Assembly: GCF_900112235.1 (NCBI RefSeq)
Contig: NZ_FOLH01000001.1
Coordinates: 434,001-498,000 of the forward strand
Source: Marinospirillum celere
GTDB lineage: Bacteria; Pseudomonadota; Gammaproteobacteria; Pseudomonadales; Halomonadaceae
Direction: 5' to 3'
DNA length: 64,000 nt
Below, in pieces: positions 46,891-58,166 of the stretch. Within the stretch, counting starts at the first letter, position 1; each line of letters begins with the position of its first letter. The position numbers were made by a program, and so were the translations under genes. The notes below the pieces were generated by a model. That model made no database searches. It worked only from the letters and a program-made list of their open reading frames with translations, and had not been told where the DNA came from.

Positions 46891-48651
46891 CTAGTTTCCT
46901 TCTGCTTCGCCAAGCTTGGCTTCTGCGATCTTCAATTGTTCCCTGGCGGCCTGTAAGCGTGTTTGCTGTTCCTGGATTTGTTCGGCGGTTGCATCAGCCG
47001 AGCTTTCCAGATTGCTTAGCCCTTTTTCTGCTTTTTTAACCGCAACTGTGGCCGCTGCACGGGCAACTTTTAATTGCTTGAGTTTTTTTGCCTGGCTGGC
47101 AGCCGACTCGTCAGGCGTTGAAGTCGTCTTGTCCTGAGTCGAGGCAGCGGCCTTTTGTTGTTCTGCCTGTTTTTTTGCAGCATTGGCCTGGGCTGCCGCC
47201 GCTGCCCTGGCTTTGCGTTTGGCTTCTTTTTCAGCAGCTTCACGCTCCAGGCGTTCCTGGCGGGCTTCAAACCGCAAGCGGGCCTGTTCGGCTTTTTCGG
47301 CTGCATCGCGCTGCTGGCGAATTTCATCCTTGGCATACCGGTAGTAATGAACCAGAGGGATTTCGCTGGGGCAAACCCAGGCGCAGGCACCACACTCAAT
47401 ACAGTCGAATAATTGCTGATCTTCAGCCTTTTCGAAGGCTTGACCAGCTGCATAGTAATAAAGCTGTTGGGGCAGCAACTGAGCTGGACAGACTTCTTCA
47501 CAGCGTCCACAGCGGATACAGGGTTGTTCGGGTCCAGGTAGAGGCAATTCTTGCTGAGTCGGTACCAGAAGACAGTTGACTGCTTTGGTTATGGGTAGCT
47601 GGGTGTCGGGCAGTGTGAAACCCATCATGGGGCCACCCATAATCAGCCTTTGAGCTTTTTGGGCATCCAAACCTGCTTCATCAAGGAGTTGGCTCATAGG
47701 GGTGCCGATACGAATCCTAAAGTTTCCGGGGCGAGCTAAGGCCTGGCCGGTGAGGGTGACGACCCGCTCAATCAGCGGTTGACCCCGAACCACGGCATCA
47801 GCAAGTGCGGCCAGGGTGCCAACATTGTGACAGAGAATACCTAAATCCAGTGGCAGGCCGCCACTGGGTACTTCTTTACCCGTTAACAGTTGGATCAGTT
47901 GCTTCTCTCCACCAGAAGGGTAGAGAGTGGGTACAACCAGGAGTTGCAGATCTTTTTCCAGGCCACTAGCCGGTAAGGCCTCTTGTAATGCGGCCAGGGC
48001 TTCGGGTTTGTTGTCTTCGATTCCGAGCAGCAACTGCTTGGGTTGAAGCAACTTCTTGAGCAGTCCTATGCCTTCCAGGATGGCCTGGGGCCGGGTGCGC
48101 ATCAAGACATCATCCGCAGTGATATAGGGTTCGCACTCGGCGGCATTGATAATCAGGGTGTCGATGCCCTTGCTCAAGGCCCCGGCCAGTTTGGTTCGAG
48201 TTGGAAAAACAGCACCGCCCAGACCCGCTAAACCTGAGGAGTAGATCAGTGGCAATAACTCGTCAGCTGTTCTTTCCGGCCAGTCGGGATAAGCGACTGA
48301 CTCTTCAGGCTCATCCAGGCCATCAGAGACAAGTACCAGCGCGGGAAGGCTAAGCCCTGAAGGATGGGGTAAGGGATGAGGCTCTATAGCAAGAACTTCA
48401 CCACTGATGCTGGCATGCACACAAGCACTGGCGGGAGATTCACTGGTCGCCAGTAGCTGGCCTCTTTTGACACGATCACCGGGTTTGACGACGGGTGTTG
48501 CCAGCCGATCCAAACGCTGGCCGAGGTGAAGAACAACCTGCTCAGGTAAACCTGCCATCATCAAGGGTTGTTGATTGGATAGTGCTTTGCACTCCGGTGG
48601 ATGAATACCACCATGAAACCGGTAGTTGGCCCTTTGGATATTAAAGGTCAT
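46891..48651 (-). CDS. rsxC: Electron transport complex subunit RsxC
   Basis: A 586-residue peripheral subunit that oxidises NADH. The N-terminal part has the NuoF-like NADH/FMN fold ([14 protein letters not shown]). Two 4Fe-4S clusters are bound by [14 protein letters not shown] and [17 protein letters not shown] long Ala/Lys/Glu/Gln-rich coiled-coil tail follows (about residues 455-586), of the variable kind seen in other RsxC proteins. Start overlaps rsxB by 11 bp. Confidence 0.95.
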   Translation of the reverse strand: MTFNIQRANYRFHGGIHPPECKALSNQQPLMMAGLPEQVVLHLGQRLDRLATPVVKPGDRVKRGQLLATSESPASACVHASISGEVLAIEPHPLPHPSGLSLPALVLVSDGLDEPEESVAYPDWPERTADELLPLIYSSGLAGLGGAVFPTRTKLAGALSKGIDTLIINAAECEPYITADDVLMRTRPQAILEGIGLLKKLLQPKQLLLGIEDNKPEALAALQEALPASGLEKDLQLLVVPTLYPSGGEKQLIQLLTGKEVPSGGLPLDLGILCHNVGTLAALADAVVRGQPLIERVVTLTGQALARPGNFRIRIGTPMSQLLDEAGLDAQKAQRLIMGGPMMGFTLPDTQLPITKAVNCLLVPTQQELPLPGPEQPCIRCGRCEEVCPAQLLPQQLYYYAAGQAFEKAEDQQLFDCIECGACAWVCPSEIPLVHYYRYAKDEIRQQRDAAEKAEQARLRFEARQERLEREAAEKEAKRKARAAAAAQANAAKKQAEQQKAAASTQDKTTSTPDESAASQAKKLKQLKVARAAATVAVKKAEKGLSNLESSADATAEQIQEQQTRLQAAREQLKIAEAKLGEAEGN

Positions 48652-49252
48652 GGATAGCCTCCTTATTCAAAAGGCGATCCTGACTTTTGCTGAGAGGGCC
48701 GGGCGGCTGGGGCCATTTCCAGTTTCCTGGTTCGCTGGTTAAGGGCAGCATATCAATACAATCAACGGGGCAGGGTTCGACACAAAGGTCACAGCCGGTA
48801 CATTCATCAATAATGACCGTGTGCATCAGCTTGGGAGCCCCGATAATGGCATCAACCGGGCAGGCTTGAATGCATTTGGTACAGCCAATACATTCATCTT
48901 CACGAATAAAGGCAACCTTCTTATCACTGGTCACTCCTTCTTCGGCATCCAGGGGTAGCGGCTCGCGGCCAAGGAGATCAGCCAGGGCTTGAATGGTGGC
49001 CTCACCGCCGGGTGGACACTTGTTGATTTCCTCTCCGGCGGCTATGGCTTCTGCATAGGGTCGGCAGCCAGGATGACCGCACTGACCACACTGGGTTTGG
49101 GGCAAGAGGTGGTCGATTTTTTCAACTAGAGGGTCGCCTTCCACATGAAAGCGGACCTGGGCAAAGCCCAGTAGCAGGCCAATCAACAAAGCCAAGCCGG
49201 CAAGAGCCAGGATGGCAGCAATAACCGGTTGGTTAACAAGCAGCTCCAGCAT
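48641..49252 (-). CDS. rsxB: Electron transport complex subunit RsxB
   Basis: A 203-residue ferredoxin-like subunit. One N-terminal anchor helix is followed by a [16 protein letters not shown] cluster motif and two ferredoxin-type clusters, [16 protein letters not shown] and [16 protein letters not shown]. It passes electrons through the complex. Its start abuts the rsxA stop (1-bp overlap). Confidence 0.95.
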   Translation of the reverse strand: MLELLVNQPVIAAILALAGLALLIGLLLGFAQVRFHVEGDPLVEKIDHLLPQTQCGQCGHPGCRPYAEAIAAGEEINKCPPGGEATIQALADLLGREPLPLDAEEGVTSDKKVAFIREDECIGCTKCIQACPVDAIIGAPKLMHTVIIDECTGCDLCVEPCPVDCIDMLPLTSEPGNWKWPQPPGPLSKSQDRLLNKEAIHDL

Positions 49253-49833
49253 TACAACTGCACCATTCCGGTAAAGCCCATAAAGGCCAAAGACATGAGG
49301 CCGGCGGTCATCATGGCAACGGCTGCACCTTGAAAGGGCGCCGGCACATCAGCCAAAGCCAGGCGCTCACGCATGGCTGCAAAACAAACCAGGACCAGGG
49401 CAAAGCCCAGCCCGGCACCCAACCCATAAACAATGGCTTCAACAAAACTTTGCTCCCGGGTGAGGGAGAGGAGAGCAACGCCAAGAACCGCACAGTTGGT
49501 GGTAATCAGGGGCAGAAAGATGCCTAGAGTTTGGTGGAGTACGGGGGAAGTCTTATGCACCAGCATTTCAGTAAATTGAACAACGGCGGCAATCATAATG
49601 ATGAAGCTGATGGTGCGCAGGTATTCAAGATCCAAAGGCAGCAACAGCCCATGATAAACCAGGTGACTCAGGGCTGAAGAAAGGGTCAGGACAAAGGTGG
49701 TTGCTAAAGCCATGCCCAGAGCAGTATCCAGCTTTCCGGACACCCCCATAAACGGGCAGAGACCAAGAAACTGTACCAGGACGAAGTTGTTCACCAGAAC
49801 GGTGCTGACTAGCAGGAGCAAATATTCTGTCAT
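49252..49833 (-). CDS. rsxA: Electron transport complex subunit RsxA
   Basis: A 193-residue six-helix membrane subunit and first gene of the rsxABCDGE-nth operon. [20 protein letters not shown] opens the protein, and [20 protein letters not shown] is diagnostic. ATG 49833 is the family start; an in-frame start 12 bp upstream is less likely. The 170-bp gap before the divergent chemoreceptor must hold promoters for both but shows no motif I can assign. Confidence 0.94.
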   Translation of the reverse strand: MTEYLLLLVSTVLVNNFVLVQFLGLCPFMGVSGKLDTALGMALATTFVLTLSSALSHLVYHGLLLPLDLEYLRTISFIIMIAAVVQFTEMLVHKTSPVLHQTLGIFLPLITTNCAVLGVALLSLTREQSFVEAIVYGLGAGLGFALVLVCFAAMRERLALADVPAPFQGAAVAMMTAGLMSLAFMGFTGMVQL

Positions 49834-50017
49834 GACCCTAAACAATCGTTAAATCAAAGCGGCATTTTAACGTATTTGTTGCCTTGGCGCAGACTTTTGA
49901 AACCTGGGTTAAAGATCATTTCTGTTCTGAAGGTACACGTCATCCTATATCCATGCCATACTTGCGGCTATTGGTCGCAACCTTGGACTGGGATTTGAGT
50001 TTTCTTTGGGGAACAAC

Positions 50018-51760
50018 ATGCTCAAGCTTCTTCGCAAATTAAAAATTAACCACCGAATCTGGATTATCAACCTTTTAGCTGTGGCCGGTATGCTGGCCAT
50101 TTTATTGGTTGCTTTGAATCGTCAATATGATGATATGGAAAGTCTGAAGCTGCAGGAAATTACCAATCAGGTGGATTCTGCTGAAGGCATCGTCAGGGCC
50201 TACCAGGAAATGGAAGCCTCAGGCGAGTTGACTCGGCAGGAGGCTCAAGAGCAGGCCGCTGCAAGAGTTAGTGCGATGATCTATGGCCCGGATGATGATT
50301 ATATTTTCATCTTTGCCAGTGATGGTTTGACCCTTGCTCATCCCAGTGCAGACTTGCGCGGCAATAACATGATGCACTTGGAAGATGTTAATGGTGTGCG
50401 CTTGGTCAGGGATATGATTCAAGGTGCAATGCGTGAAGGCTCAACCGTAGTTCCCTATTACTGGAATCGTCCCGGTAGTGATGAACAGATCCAGAAAATT
50501 TCCTATGCACGCTATAACCAGGCTTGGGACTGGGTTATTGCAACAGGTGTTTATGTTGATGATATTGACCAGATGTTCATAGAAAGCCTGCTGACTCTAG
50601 GTGGGATAGCTCTGGCTATTTTGGTTGCCATGCTGGTGATCGCCATGATGATTGGTCGTTCGATTATTCAACCGATCAAGCAAACAGCTGATGCGATGAA
50701 AGATATCAGCAGTGGTGAAGGTAACCTGACCGTTCGTCTGGATGAATCGGGTCATGATGAGCTTTCGGAGTTAACCCAGCATTTCAATGTCTTTGTTGGC
50801 AAGATAGAAGATCTGGTTGGCGATATTAAGGAAGCCGTTGCTTCAATCACCACTGCTTCGGGTGAAATTGCGGCAGGTAACTCGGATCTTTCTCAGCGTA
50901 CTGAAGAGCAGGCCTCAAGCCTTGAAGAAACCGCGTCCAGCCTGGAAGAGCTGACCTCAGCGGTTAAGCAGAATGCCGACAATGCCCGTCAGGCTGATCA
51001 GGTTTCTCAGGATGCCAGCCGCATTGCCACTGAAGGCGGTCAAAAAGCCCGTCAGGTGGTTGCCACCATGGAAGAAATAAGCGCCAGTTCTGACCGGATT
51101 GCTGAAATCACCACCCTGATCGACAGTATTGCTTTCCAGACCAATATCCTAGCCCTGAATGCTGCTGTGGAAGCCGCCCGAGCCGGTGAGCAAGGTCGTG
51201 GTTTTGCTGTGGTTGCCGGTGAAGTGCGAGTACTGGCACAGCGTTCTGCAGCAGCGGCCAAAGAAATCAAACAGTTGATTGGTGAGTCGGTAGAAACAGT
51301 CAAAGGCGGGAGTCTACTGGTTCAGGAAACGGGTGACACCATTGAACAGATTGTCGTTTCGGTGAAAAGAGTCACCGACCTGATGGGTGAGATTTCTGCA
51401 GCCTCTGATGAGCAAAGCCAGGGTATTGAACAGGTCAATCAAGCCGTGATTCAAATGGATGATGTGACCCAGCAGAACGCTGCCCTGGTTGAAGAGGCGG
51501 CGGCTGCCGCAGAGTCTTTGGAAGAGCAGTCCCAGGCACTCAGTGATGCGGTTTCAACCTTCAAGATTAGCCGTGAAATTGAAGCCGGAAATCGCCGTTT
51601 GAGCAGTTCATCTAAAACACCTGCGGCTAAAAAGCAGGCTCCCCGGATTGCTGCAGCTAATCAAGGGCACCAGCAAAGAACGGCTCAGTCGACTGCTAAC
51701 AAACGTCGGGTACCACCACCTCCCAAGCGCCAGGATGAAGATGAGTGGGAAGAGTTTTAG
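50018..51760 (+). CDS. Methyl-accepting chemotaxis protein with single Cache domain
   Basis: A 580-residue transmembrane chemoreceptor: TM1, a periplasmic sCache_2-type sensor ([20 protein letters not shown], then [16 protein letters not shown]), TM2 at about residues 190-215, HAMP and the signalling domain. The conserved hairpin tip reads [20 protein letters not shown]. The C-terminus is [15 protein letters not shown], matching the CheR/CheB-tether pentapeptide xWxxF. ATG 50018 is likely, though a TTG at 50006 is in frame. It opens the che cluster. Confidence 0.93.
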   Translation: MLKLLRKLKINHRIWIINLLAVAGMLAILLVALNRQYDDMESLKLQEITNQVDSAEGIVRAYQEMEASGELTRQEAQEQAAARVSAMIYGPDDDYIFIFASDGLTLAHPSADLRGNNMMHLEDVNGVRLVRDMIQGAMREGSTVVPYYWNRPGSDEQIQKISYARYNQAWDWVIATGVYVDDIDQMFIESLLTLGGIALAILVAMLVIAMMIGRSIIQPIKQTADAMKDISSGEGNLTVRLDESGHDELSELTQHFNVFVGKIEDLVGDIKEAVASITTASGEIAAGNSDLSQRTEEQASSLEETASSLEELTSAVKQNADNARQADQVSQDASRIATEGGQKARQVVATMEEISASSDRIAEITTLIDSIAFQTNILALNAAVEAARAGEQGRGFAVVAGEVRVLAQRSAAAAKEIKQLIGESVETVKGGSLLVQETGDTIEQIVVSVKRVTDLMGEISAASDEQSQGIEQVNQAVIQMDDVTQQNAALVEEAAAAAESLEEQSQALSDAVSTFKISREIEAGNRRLSSSSKTPAAKKQAPRIAAANQGHQQRTAQSTANKRRVPPPPKRQDEDEWEEF

Positions 51761-51835
51761 GGAGCCCTGTAAAGAATGCTATGCTAGGACAAACTAATAT
51801 TAGATATCCGTATGTATTTAAAGAGGATTCAGTGA

Positions 51836-52201
51836 ATGGCCAAATCGATTTTGACTGTCGATGATTCTGCTTCCATCCGTCAGATGGTTACTTTTACCCT
51901 GAAAGGGGCGGGTTACTCAGTCACTGAAGCTGTTGATGGCAAGCAGGGGCTGGAAAAAGCCAAAACAGGCCGTTTTGATCTGGTGTTGACCGATCAGAAT
52001 ATGCCCAATATGGATGGCATTACCCTGATCAAGAGTTTACGTGCACTGCCAGCGTATAGTCGCACACCTATTCTGGTACTGACGACTGAAGCCGGTGATG
52101 CAATGAAGCAACAAGGCAAGGCTGCCGGAGCAACGGGTTGGCTGGTGAAACCTTTCGACCCGCAGAAATTAATCGACGTTGTTAAAAAAGTCATAGGCTG
52201 A
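51836..52201 (+). CDS. cheY: Chemotaxis response regulator CheY
   Basis: A 121-residue single receiver domain. The acidic pair is VDDS (residues 8-11), the phosphorylation site D53 is in LVLTDQNMPNMDG and the switch lysine is in WLVKPFDPQ. It lies between the first receptor and cheA, as in che2-type clusters. It receives phosphate from CheA and would act on the flagellar motor or serve as a phosphate sink. Confidence 0.94.
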   Translation: MAKSILTVDDSASIRQMVTFTLKGAGYSVTEAVDGKQGLEKAKTGRFDLVLTDQNMPNMDGITLIKSLRALPAYSRTPILVLTTEAGDAMKQQGKAAGATGWLVKPFDPQKLIDVVKKVIG

Positions 52202-52219
52202 TTTGAAAAGGTTTGGCTG

Positions 52220-54358
52220 ATGAGTGTTGATCTGAGCCAGTTTCACCAGGTATTCATTGATGAAGCCTATGAGCATCTGGCAACTATGGAAAATCTCTTG
52301 CTGGCAGTGGATCTGGATGACCCGAATCTTGATGATCTCAATGCCATTTTCAGGGCGGCCCATTCGATCAAGGGTGGTGCAGGGACCTTTGGTTTTACAG
52401 ATATTGCCGATTTAACCCATGCTTTGGAAACCCTATTGGATCGCCTGCGTAAGCAAGAGCTAGAGCCAACTGATGAAATGATTGAAGCCTTCTTGCAGGC
52501 TTCTGATCTCTTGGGAAGGCTTTTGGATGCTCATCAACAGGGTGAGGAATCTGACCAGGAAGCCATTCAGGCCAATAAAGCTGAATTGATACGTCTGGCA
52601 GAAGCTGACCAGGAAGTTGCTGCTGATCAACCTTCAGAGCCGCCCTTGGCTTCAGCTAGCCCTCAGGGTGGTGAAGGCCATTGGTTGATTCAACTCCACC
52701 CCAAGGAAGATGTTTTTGCCAAAGGGGCTTCGCATGAAGCCATCAATGAAGATTTGAAGGCTTTGGGCCCTCTGGAAATTTTGCAGCAACCGGCTGAAGG
52801 TAAAGCCAGCTGGCGCTTGCAGGCTGATGTAGGCCGGGAGCAACTGGAAGAAATTTTTGCCTGGGTGTGTGAGCCCCAAGAAGTGACCTTTAGTCGTGAG
52901 GAAGCGCCTCTGGCAGAGCCCAGCGACGATGATGGTTTTGGCTTTTTTGTCGATGAGAAAGACCTGCCTGCGGCCCAGGACGCTGTTGAGGCGGATCAGG
53001 GCTTTGGTTTCTTTGTTGATACTGCTGATTTGCCTGCTGCTAAAGAGCAGCAGGAAGCAGATCAGGGCTATGGTTTTTTTGTTGATGAGCAGGAATTGCC
53101 GATTAAACAGGCAGCTGATGAAAAGGCGTCGGCAGGTTCAGTTTCCAGAGAAGTCAGCAAACCCACTTCTCCGGCCAAGGCTCAATCCAAAACCAGTGTT
53201 GATACCTCTATTCGTGTTGGTGTTGAAAAGGTTGACCAGTTGATCAATTTGGTCGGTGAGTTGGTCATTACTCGTTCCATGCTGGCTCAGTCGCTTTCAG
53301 TACTTGACCCTATCGAGCACGAAAATATTCATAACGGTTTGGCTAATCTGGAGCGCAATTCGCGGGATCTCCAGGAAGCGGTGATGTCGATACGCATGCT
53401 GCCGATTAACTTTGTATTTGGCCGCTTTCCAAGAGTGGTGCGCGATCTGACCAAAAAAATGCACAAGAAGGTCAAGCTCAAGCTGGTGGGTGAAGAGACT
53501 GAGTTGGATAAGGGCTTGATTGAAAAGCTTTCTGACCCTTTGACCCACTTGGTTCGCAACTCGATTGATCATGGCATTGAATCGCCCGAAGAAAGGGTTG
53601 CAGCAGGCAAGCCTGAAGAGGGCACGATTACCCTCAGTGCCAGCCACCAGGGTGGCAGTATCCTGGTTGAAATTCATGATGATGGTGCTGGCCTTAATCG
53701 TGAAAAACTCTTGGCTAAGGCTCAGGAAAAAGGGGTTCCCTTAAGTGATAACCCAACGGATAAAGAAGTCTGGCAGCTGATTTTTGCGGCTGGCTTTTCC
53801 ACGGCCAAGGAAGTAACTGATGTCTCCGGGCGTGGTGTTGGCATGGACGTGGTTTCACGCAACATCAGTGAAATGAAAGGCCAGATAGAAATTGACTCTG
53901 TCGAGGGTGAGGGAACGCGAATTGGCTTGCGTTTGCCACTTACATTAGCCATTCTTGATGGAATGTCTCTGCGGGTTGGTGATGAAGTCTTCATTCTGCC
54001 CTTAACCCGTATTCTGGAGTCTTTGCAACCTGACAAATCTCAGCTTAAAACCGTTGCGGGTAAGGGGCGAGTCGTCCATATTCGGGGTGAATATCTGCCT
54101 TTGGTGCCCTTGTACAAGGTTTTCAATCTGGAACCTCGGGTCACCAAGCCTGAGCAGGGCATTCTCGTCGTGGTGGAAAGTATTCATGGTAAATTGGCTC
54201 TTTTTGTCGATGAGCTGATAGCCCAAGACCAGGTGGTGATCAAAAGCTTGGAAACCCACTACCGTAAAGTAGAGGGTATTTCCGGAGCCACCATTATGGG
54301 TGATGGTCGCGTCGCCTTGATTATCGATATTGAACGCTTGGCAAAAATGAATGCTTAA
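52220..54358 (+). CDS. cheA: Chemotaxis histidine kinase CheA with triple FGFF repeat
   Basis: A 712-residue kinase. The HPt domain has the phospho-acceptor H48 in AAHSIKGGAGTFGF. The dimerisation region starts at about residue 330 (IRVGVEKVDQLINLVGELVI). The ATPase has N-box LVRNSIDHGIE and G2 GRGVGMDVV, and a CheW-like domain ends the protein. Between HPt and dimer domain, three 22-residue repeats, each with GFGFFVD or GYGFFVD, occur at 52934, 53000 and 53066. They occupy the place of the usual P2 CheY/CheB-docking domain. Lies 18 bp after cheY. Confidence 0.95.
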   Translation: MSVDLSQFHQVFIDEAYEHLATMENLLLAVDLDDPNLDDLNAIFRAAHSIKGGAGTFGFTDIADLTHALETLLDRLRKQELEPTDEMIEAFLQASDLLGRLLDAHQQGEESDQEAIQANKAELIRLAEADQEVAADQPSEPPLASASPQGGEGHWLIQLHPKEDVFAKGASHEAINEDLKALGPLEILQQPAEGKASWRLQADVGREQLEEIFAWVCEPQEVTFSREEAPLAEPSDDDGFGFFVDEKDLPAAQDAVEADQGFGFFVDTADLPAAKEQQEADQGYGFFVDEQELPIKQAADEKASAGSVSREVSKPTSPAKAQSKTSVDTSIRVGVEKVDQLINLVGELVITRSMLAQSLSVLDPIEHENIHNGLANLERNSRDLQEAVMSIRMLPINFVFGRFPRVVRDLTKKMHKKVKLKLVGEETELDKGLIEKLSDPLTHLVRNSIDHGIESPEERVAAGKPEEGTITLSASHQGGSILVEIHDDGAGLNREKLLAKAQEKGVPLSDNPTDKEVWQLIFAAGFSTAKEVTDVSGRGVGMDVVSRNISEMKGQIEIDSVEGEGTRIGLRLPLTLAILDGMSLRVGDEVFILPLTRILESLQPDKSQLKTVAGKGRVVHIRGEYLPLVPLYKVFNLEPRVTKPEQGILVVVESIHGKLALFVDELIAQDQVVIKSLETHYRKVEGISGATIMGDGRVALIIDIERLAKMNA

Positions 54359-54383
54359 GCAGCCAGATAGGGAGGAATAACTG

Positions 54384-54902
54384 ATGAGTGATGCACTTGA
54401 TGATCAGGCACTAGTAAATAGTGGTCAGCAGGAATTTTTGACTTTTACACTGGGCGAAGAAGAATATGCTATCGATATTCTTAAAGTTCAGGAAATCCGT
54501 GGTTATGACGGCGTGACTCGTATTGCCAATACCCCCAGCTATATTAAAGGTGTCATCAACATGCGCGGGGTAATCGTTCCTGTCGTGGACATGCGCATCA
54601 AGTTTAACGTGGGTGAAGTGGTTTACGATCAGTTTACCGTGATGATCATCCTGAATTTGGGTGAGCGCATTGTTGGTATGGTGGTTGATGGCGTTTCTGA
54701 TGTGATTGCTCTGGACCCTGAGCAAATCCGTCCGGCACCCGAATTTGGCGCCACCCTGGATACTGAATATCTGCAGGGTTTGGCAACCCTTGCCAAGGAC
54801 CAGGAGGGAAATCAGGAGCGCATGGCTATAGTGGTTGATATCGAAAAATTGATGACCAGCGGTGATATGGGACTGATGGACCAGGTCGTTCAGGCTGGCT
54901 AA
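54384..54902 (+). CDS. cheW: Chemotaxis coupling protein CheW
   Basis: A 172-residue CheW-domain protein linking receptors to CheA. It has [20 protein letters not shown], then [18 protein letters not shown] follows GGGAGGAAT, 25 bp after cheA. Confidence 0.95.
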   Translation: MSDALDDQALVNSGQQEFLTFTLGEEEYAIDILKVQEIRGYDGVTRIANTPSYIKGVINMRGVIVPVVDMRIKFNVGEVVYDQFTVMIILNLGERIVGMVVDGVSDVIALDPEQIRPAPEFGATLDTEYLQGLATLAKDQEGNQERMAIVVDIEKLMTSGDMGLMDQVVQAG

Positions 54903-54929
54903 TTTATTGAATCGAATAATCAAGGACTC

Positions 54930-56684
54930 ATGATGCTCAAAAAACTGACTCTCAAACTGCGTTTGATTTTTGTTATTGGCTTTTTATCTGTTTTGCTGAT
55001 TGCAATAGGCATTGTCGGCCTCAATGGCATGCGGGATGTCGCTGATCGCCTGGAAAGCGTCTATGAGGATCGTTTGGTTCCTTCCCACCAGTTGGCGGAT
55101 ATTGAATACCTGATGCAGCGCAACATTATGGAGTTGAATCTGGCAGGGATGCATGACCCCCGATTGGACGAACATGTGTTGCATGACCACCCAATAGAGC
55201 TGCACACAGATAGAGTCAGAGAAAATATTGAGCGCATTACCCATATCTGGGATGACTATATGCAAACCTATCTGACCGAACGTGAAGCTCGCTTGGCTGA
55301 AAATTTTGCACGCCTAAGAGGTGAATTTGTCAGGGAAGGTTTATTGCCGGCTATAGAGCTTTATGAAGTAGGTGAGTTCATGGAAGCCAACATGCATATG
55401 ATTAGAACTACCAACCCGGCTTTTCACCGCGCTTTTGAAGTGGCTTCTGAGTTGATGAATTTACAGGAAGAAGTCGCAGCTCAGGAATATGCTGAAGCCC
55501 TTGCTAATTATCAAGCCACCCGTAATTTTGCCATCCTGGCGATTACTCTGGGTGTATTGATTGCTATTTTTGTGGGCTGGCTGCTCATGCGGGCCATCAT
55601 TAATCCACTGAAACGCACCGTGAGTTATTTCAAAGAGATTTCTTCAGGCAACCTCAATAACCAGATACGTGTTGATAAAGAAGATGAAATTGGTGAGGTA
55701 CTACTGGCTTTGCAGGAGATGCAGAATAAACTGCGTGGGCTGGTTAGTGAAATCAAAGCCTCTGTTGATGCGATAAGCACGGCTTCCTCACAAATCGCAG
55801 CAGGCAATACCGACTTGTCTCAGCGTACCGAAGAGCAGGCGTCCAGTCTGGAGGAAACGGCCTCCAGCATGGAAGAGTTGACGTCTACTGTGCGTCAGAA
55901 TGCTGATAATGCCCGCCAGGCCAACCAGTTGAGCTTCAGTGCCAGTGAAGTGGCAGAAGAAGGCGGCGCAAGAGTTCAGGAAGCCGTTGAAAAAATGCAT
56001 GAATTAACCGCTAGTGCCGAGAAGATGAGTGAGATTATCTCGGTCATCGACACCATTGCTTTCCAAACCAATATCCTGGCCTTGAATGCTGCGGTAGAAG
56101 CGGCCCGTGCCGGTGAACAGGGTCGAGGCTTTGCGGTCGTGGCTGGTGAGGTACGTTCTCTGGCACAGCGTTCGGCAACGGCAGCCAAAGAAATTCAGGA
56201 ACTGATACGTAAAGACGGACAGATCGTAGATGCCACCAGTAGCGTGGTTCAGGCTTCTGGTGAGAGCATGAAAGAAATCGTCACCTCAGTAAAAAGGGTG
56301 TCGGATATCATGTCTGAAATTGCTGCAGCTTCTGATGAGCAAAGCCAGGGTATCGAGCAGGTTAACCAGGCCGTCATGCAGATGGATGATGTGACCCAAC
56401 AAAATGCTGCTTTGGTCGAAGAAGCCGCCGCAGCGGCGGAGTCCCTGCAAGACCAAGCGGAGTCCCTGACCGGCTCGGTATCGATTTTTAGAGTGGATGA
56501 GGAGGCTCTAAACCAGCTTGGAAAAACCCAGCAGCCTCAAGCAAACAAAACCCGGCAAGTGGCCAACAAACAAGCCCCAACCAGGCCTCAGCAAGCCAAA
56601 CCTGCGGGGCAGCAGGCCAGTAAGCGCAAGGCTCCCTTGCCACCTCCCAAGCGTCAGTCTGATGATGAATGGGAAGAGTTCTGA
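54930..56684 (+). CDS. Methyl-accepting chemotaxis protein with four-helix-bundle sensor
   Basis: A 584-residue chemoreceptor: TM1 ([20 protein letters not shown]), a periplasmic helical 4HB-type sensor to about residue 190 with several His residues ([13 protein letters not shown]), TM2, HAMP and signalling domain with VAFQTN-like tip [20 protein letters not shown]. It ends [11 protein letters not shown], sharing the tether pentapeptide and proline-rich linker with the first receptor. The position between cheW and cheR equals that of McpB/Aer2 in P. aeruginosa che2, but its sensor differs. Confidence 0.93.
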   Translation: MMLKKLTLKLRLIFVIGFLSVLLIAIGIVGLNGMRDVADRLESVYEDRLVPSHQLADIEYLMQRNIMELNLAGMHDPRLDEHVLHDHPIELHTDRVRENIERITHIWDDYMQTYLTEREARLAENFARLRGEFVREGLLPAIELYEVGEFMEANMHMIRTTNPAFHRAFEVASELMNLQEEVAAQEYAEALANYQATRNFAILAITLGVLIAIFVGWLLMRAIINPLKRTVSYFKEISSGNLNNQIRVDKEDEIGEVLLALQEMQNKLRGLVSEIKASVDAISTASSQIAAGNTDLSQRTEEQASSLEETASSMEELTSTVRQNADNARQANQLSFSASEVAEEGGARVQEAVEKMHELTASAEKMSEIISVIDTIAFQTNILALNAAVEAARAGEQGRGFAVVAGEVRSLAQRSATAAKEIQELIRKDGQIVDATSSVVQASGESMKEIVTSVKRVSDIMSEIAAASDEQSQGIEQVNQAVMQMDDVTQQNAALVEEAAAAAESLQDQAESLTGSVSIFRVDEEALNQLGKTQQPQANKTRQVANKQAPTRPQQAKPAGQQASKRKAPLPPPKRQSDDEWEEF

Positions 56685-56687
56685 GAG

Positions 56688-57527
56688 GTGGATGTGAGCG
56701 AAAAAGAACGCGAATTTGATTTTACGAATAAGGACTTTGAGCGAATTCGTGATCTGGCTCATGAGCGTGCGGGTATTTTTCTAAGCCCCAAAAAGCGCGA
56801 TCTGGTTTATAGCCGTATTGCGCGCCGCTTACGCGCTCTTGGCCTGATGACTTTTGAGCAGTATCTTCAACACCTTGAAGAAAACGAAGATGAAGCTCAG
56901 GATTTTATTAATGCGCTGACTACGAACTTAACGGCATTTTTTAGAGAAGAGCACCATTTTGACCTGCTGGCGGAGCAGCTTTTGTCGGCTGCCAAACACT
57001 CGCCCAAGCCTTTAAAAATCTGGTCCAGTGCCTGCTCGACAGGTGAAGAAGCCTACTCGATAGCCATGACAGCGATCGAAGCCTTTGGCAGTTGGACGCC
57101 ACCGGTTCGTATTCTGGCGACGGATGTGGATACCAATGTCCTGCGCCAGGCTAAACGAGGAGTCTATGCTTCTGACAGGGTTGCTAAATTGTCTGATGAA
57201 CGGGTTAAAAGCTTTTTTGTACGCGGCAAGGGGATGTATACCGGCATGGTTAAGGTGCGTTCTCAGGTCAGAGACTTGATTCACTTTAATTCATTGAACC
57301 TGCTAGCACCTCAATGGCCAATCAAGGGGCCTTTTGATGCAATCTTTTGTCGTAATGTGATGATTTATTTTGATAAGCCGACCCAGTATAAGGTTTTGTC
57401 CCGCTTTCATCCGTTATTGAGTCCTGAAGGGCTCTTGTATGCGGGGCATTCAGAAAGTTTTCAGCACGCTGGAGATTTGTTCCGGTTGCAGGGCAAAACC
57501 GTATTCAGACCCTTGCCCAAGGAGTAA
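56688..57527 (+). CDS. cheR: Chemoreceptor methyltransferase CheR
   Basis: A 279-residue SAM-dependent methyltransferase that methylates receptor glutamates. NLTAFFREEHHFDLLAEQLL and SAM-binding WSSACSTGEEAYSIAM are diagnostic; CRNVMIYFDKPTQYKVL follows. GTG start at 56688 or 56694; GAGAGG overlaps the receptor stop and favours the latter slightly. Receptor tails ending EWEEF in this cluster should recruit it. Confidence 0.95.
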   Translation: MDVSEKEREFDFTNKDFERIRDLAHERAGIFLSPKKRDLVYSRIARRLRALGLMTFEQYLQHLEENEDEAQDFINALTTNLTAFFREEHHFDLLAEQLLSAAKHSPKPLKIWSSACSTGEEAYSIAMTAIEAFGSWTPPVRILATDVDTNVLRQAKRGVYASDRVAKLSDERVKSFFVRGKGMYTGMVKVRSQVRDLIHFNSLNLLAPQWPIKGPFDAIFCRNVMIYFDKPTQYKVLSRFHPLLSPEGLLYAGHSESFQHAGDLFRLQGKTVFRPLPKE

Positions 57528-57530
57528 ACG

Positions 57531-58166
57531 ATGCAGGTTAGTGATCAGGAAGCGCTGGATGAAGATATCCAGACGGAGGCCTGGTCTCCTGTTAGCTACT
57601 ATGACAGCTACTTTGAGATGCAAGCGGTCAAGTTACTTCCCGGAGAATACTATGTCACCGGGCAGGACAAGTTACTGGTCACTGTTTTGGGGAGCTGTGT
57701 TGCTGCCTGCATTCATGACCCTGTTAAGGGTATTGGTGGCATCAATCATTTTATGTTGCCTGTGGATGGTCGGGAAGAAGAGCTGATTAATAGCTCAATT
57801 CGTTATGGCAGCCATGCTTTGGAAGTCTTGCTGAATCAACTTTATAAGTTGGGAGCCCAAAAGGAATCTTTACAGGCCAAGGTGTTTGGGGGCGGTGATG
57901 TGCTGATGGCACCGGAAAGTCATCAAATCGGTGAGCGGAATGCAGAGTTCCTGCTGGATTACTTGAATGCTGAACAGATTCCTGTAGTCAGTAAAAGTCT
58001 CTTGGGCCCCTGGCCGCAAAAAATTTATTTTTTTCCAGCCAGTGGGCGGGTTTTGGTGAAAAAGCTCAAGCGGCTGAATAACAAAACTATATTTGAGCGT
58101 GAAGCCGAGTACTTTCAAAGGCTTCTTAACATCGAAGTAGCTGGCAATATAGAGCTTTTTGGCTGA
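57531..58166 (+). CDS. cheD: Chemoreceptor glutamine deamidase CheD (1)
   Basis: A 211-residue CheD. The active cysteine is C56 in [14 protein letters not shown] and the histidine H73 in [11 protein letters not shown]. It deamidates receptor glutamines and can bind CheC-type phosphatases. It ends AGNIELFG. It lies 3 bp after cheR and its stop overlaps the cheB start by 1 bp. A second cheD is at 62473. Confidence 0.95.
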   Translation: MQVSDQEALDEDIQTEAWSPVSYYDSYFEMQAVKLLPGEYYVTGQDKLLVTVLGSCVAACIHDPVKGIGGINHFMLPVDGREEELINSSIRYGSHALEVLLNQLYKLGAQKESLQAKVFGGGDVLMAPESHQIGERNAEFLLDYLNAEQIPVVSKSLLGPWPQKIYFFPASGRVLVKKLKRLNNKTIFEREAEYFQRLLNIEVAGNIELFG

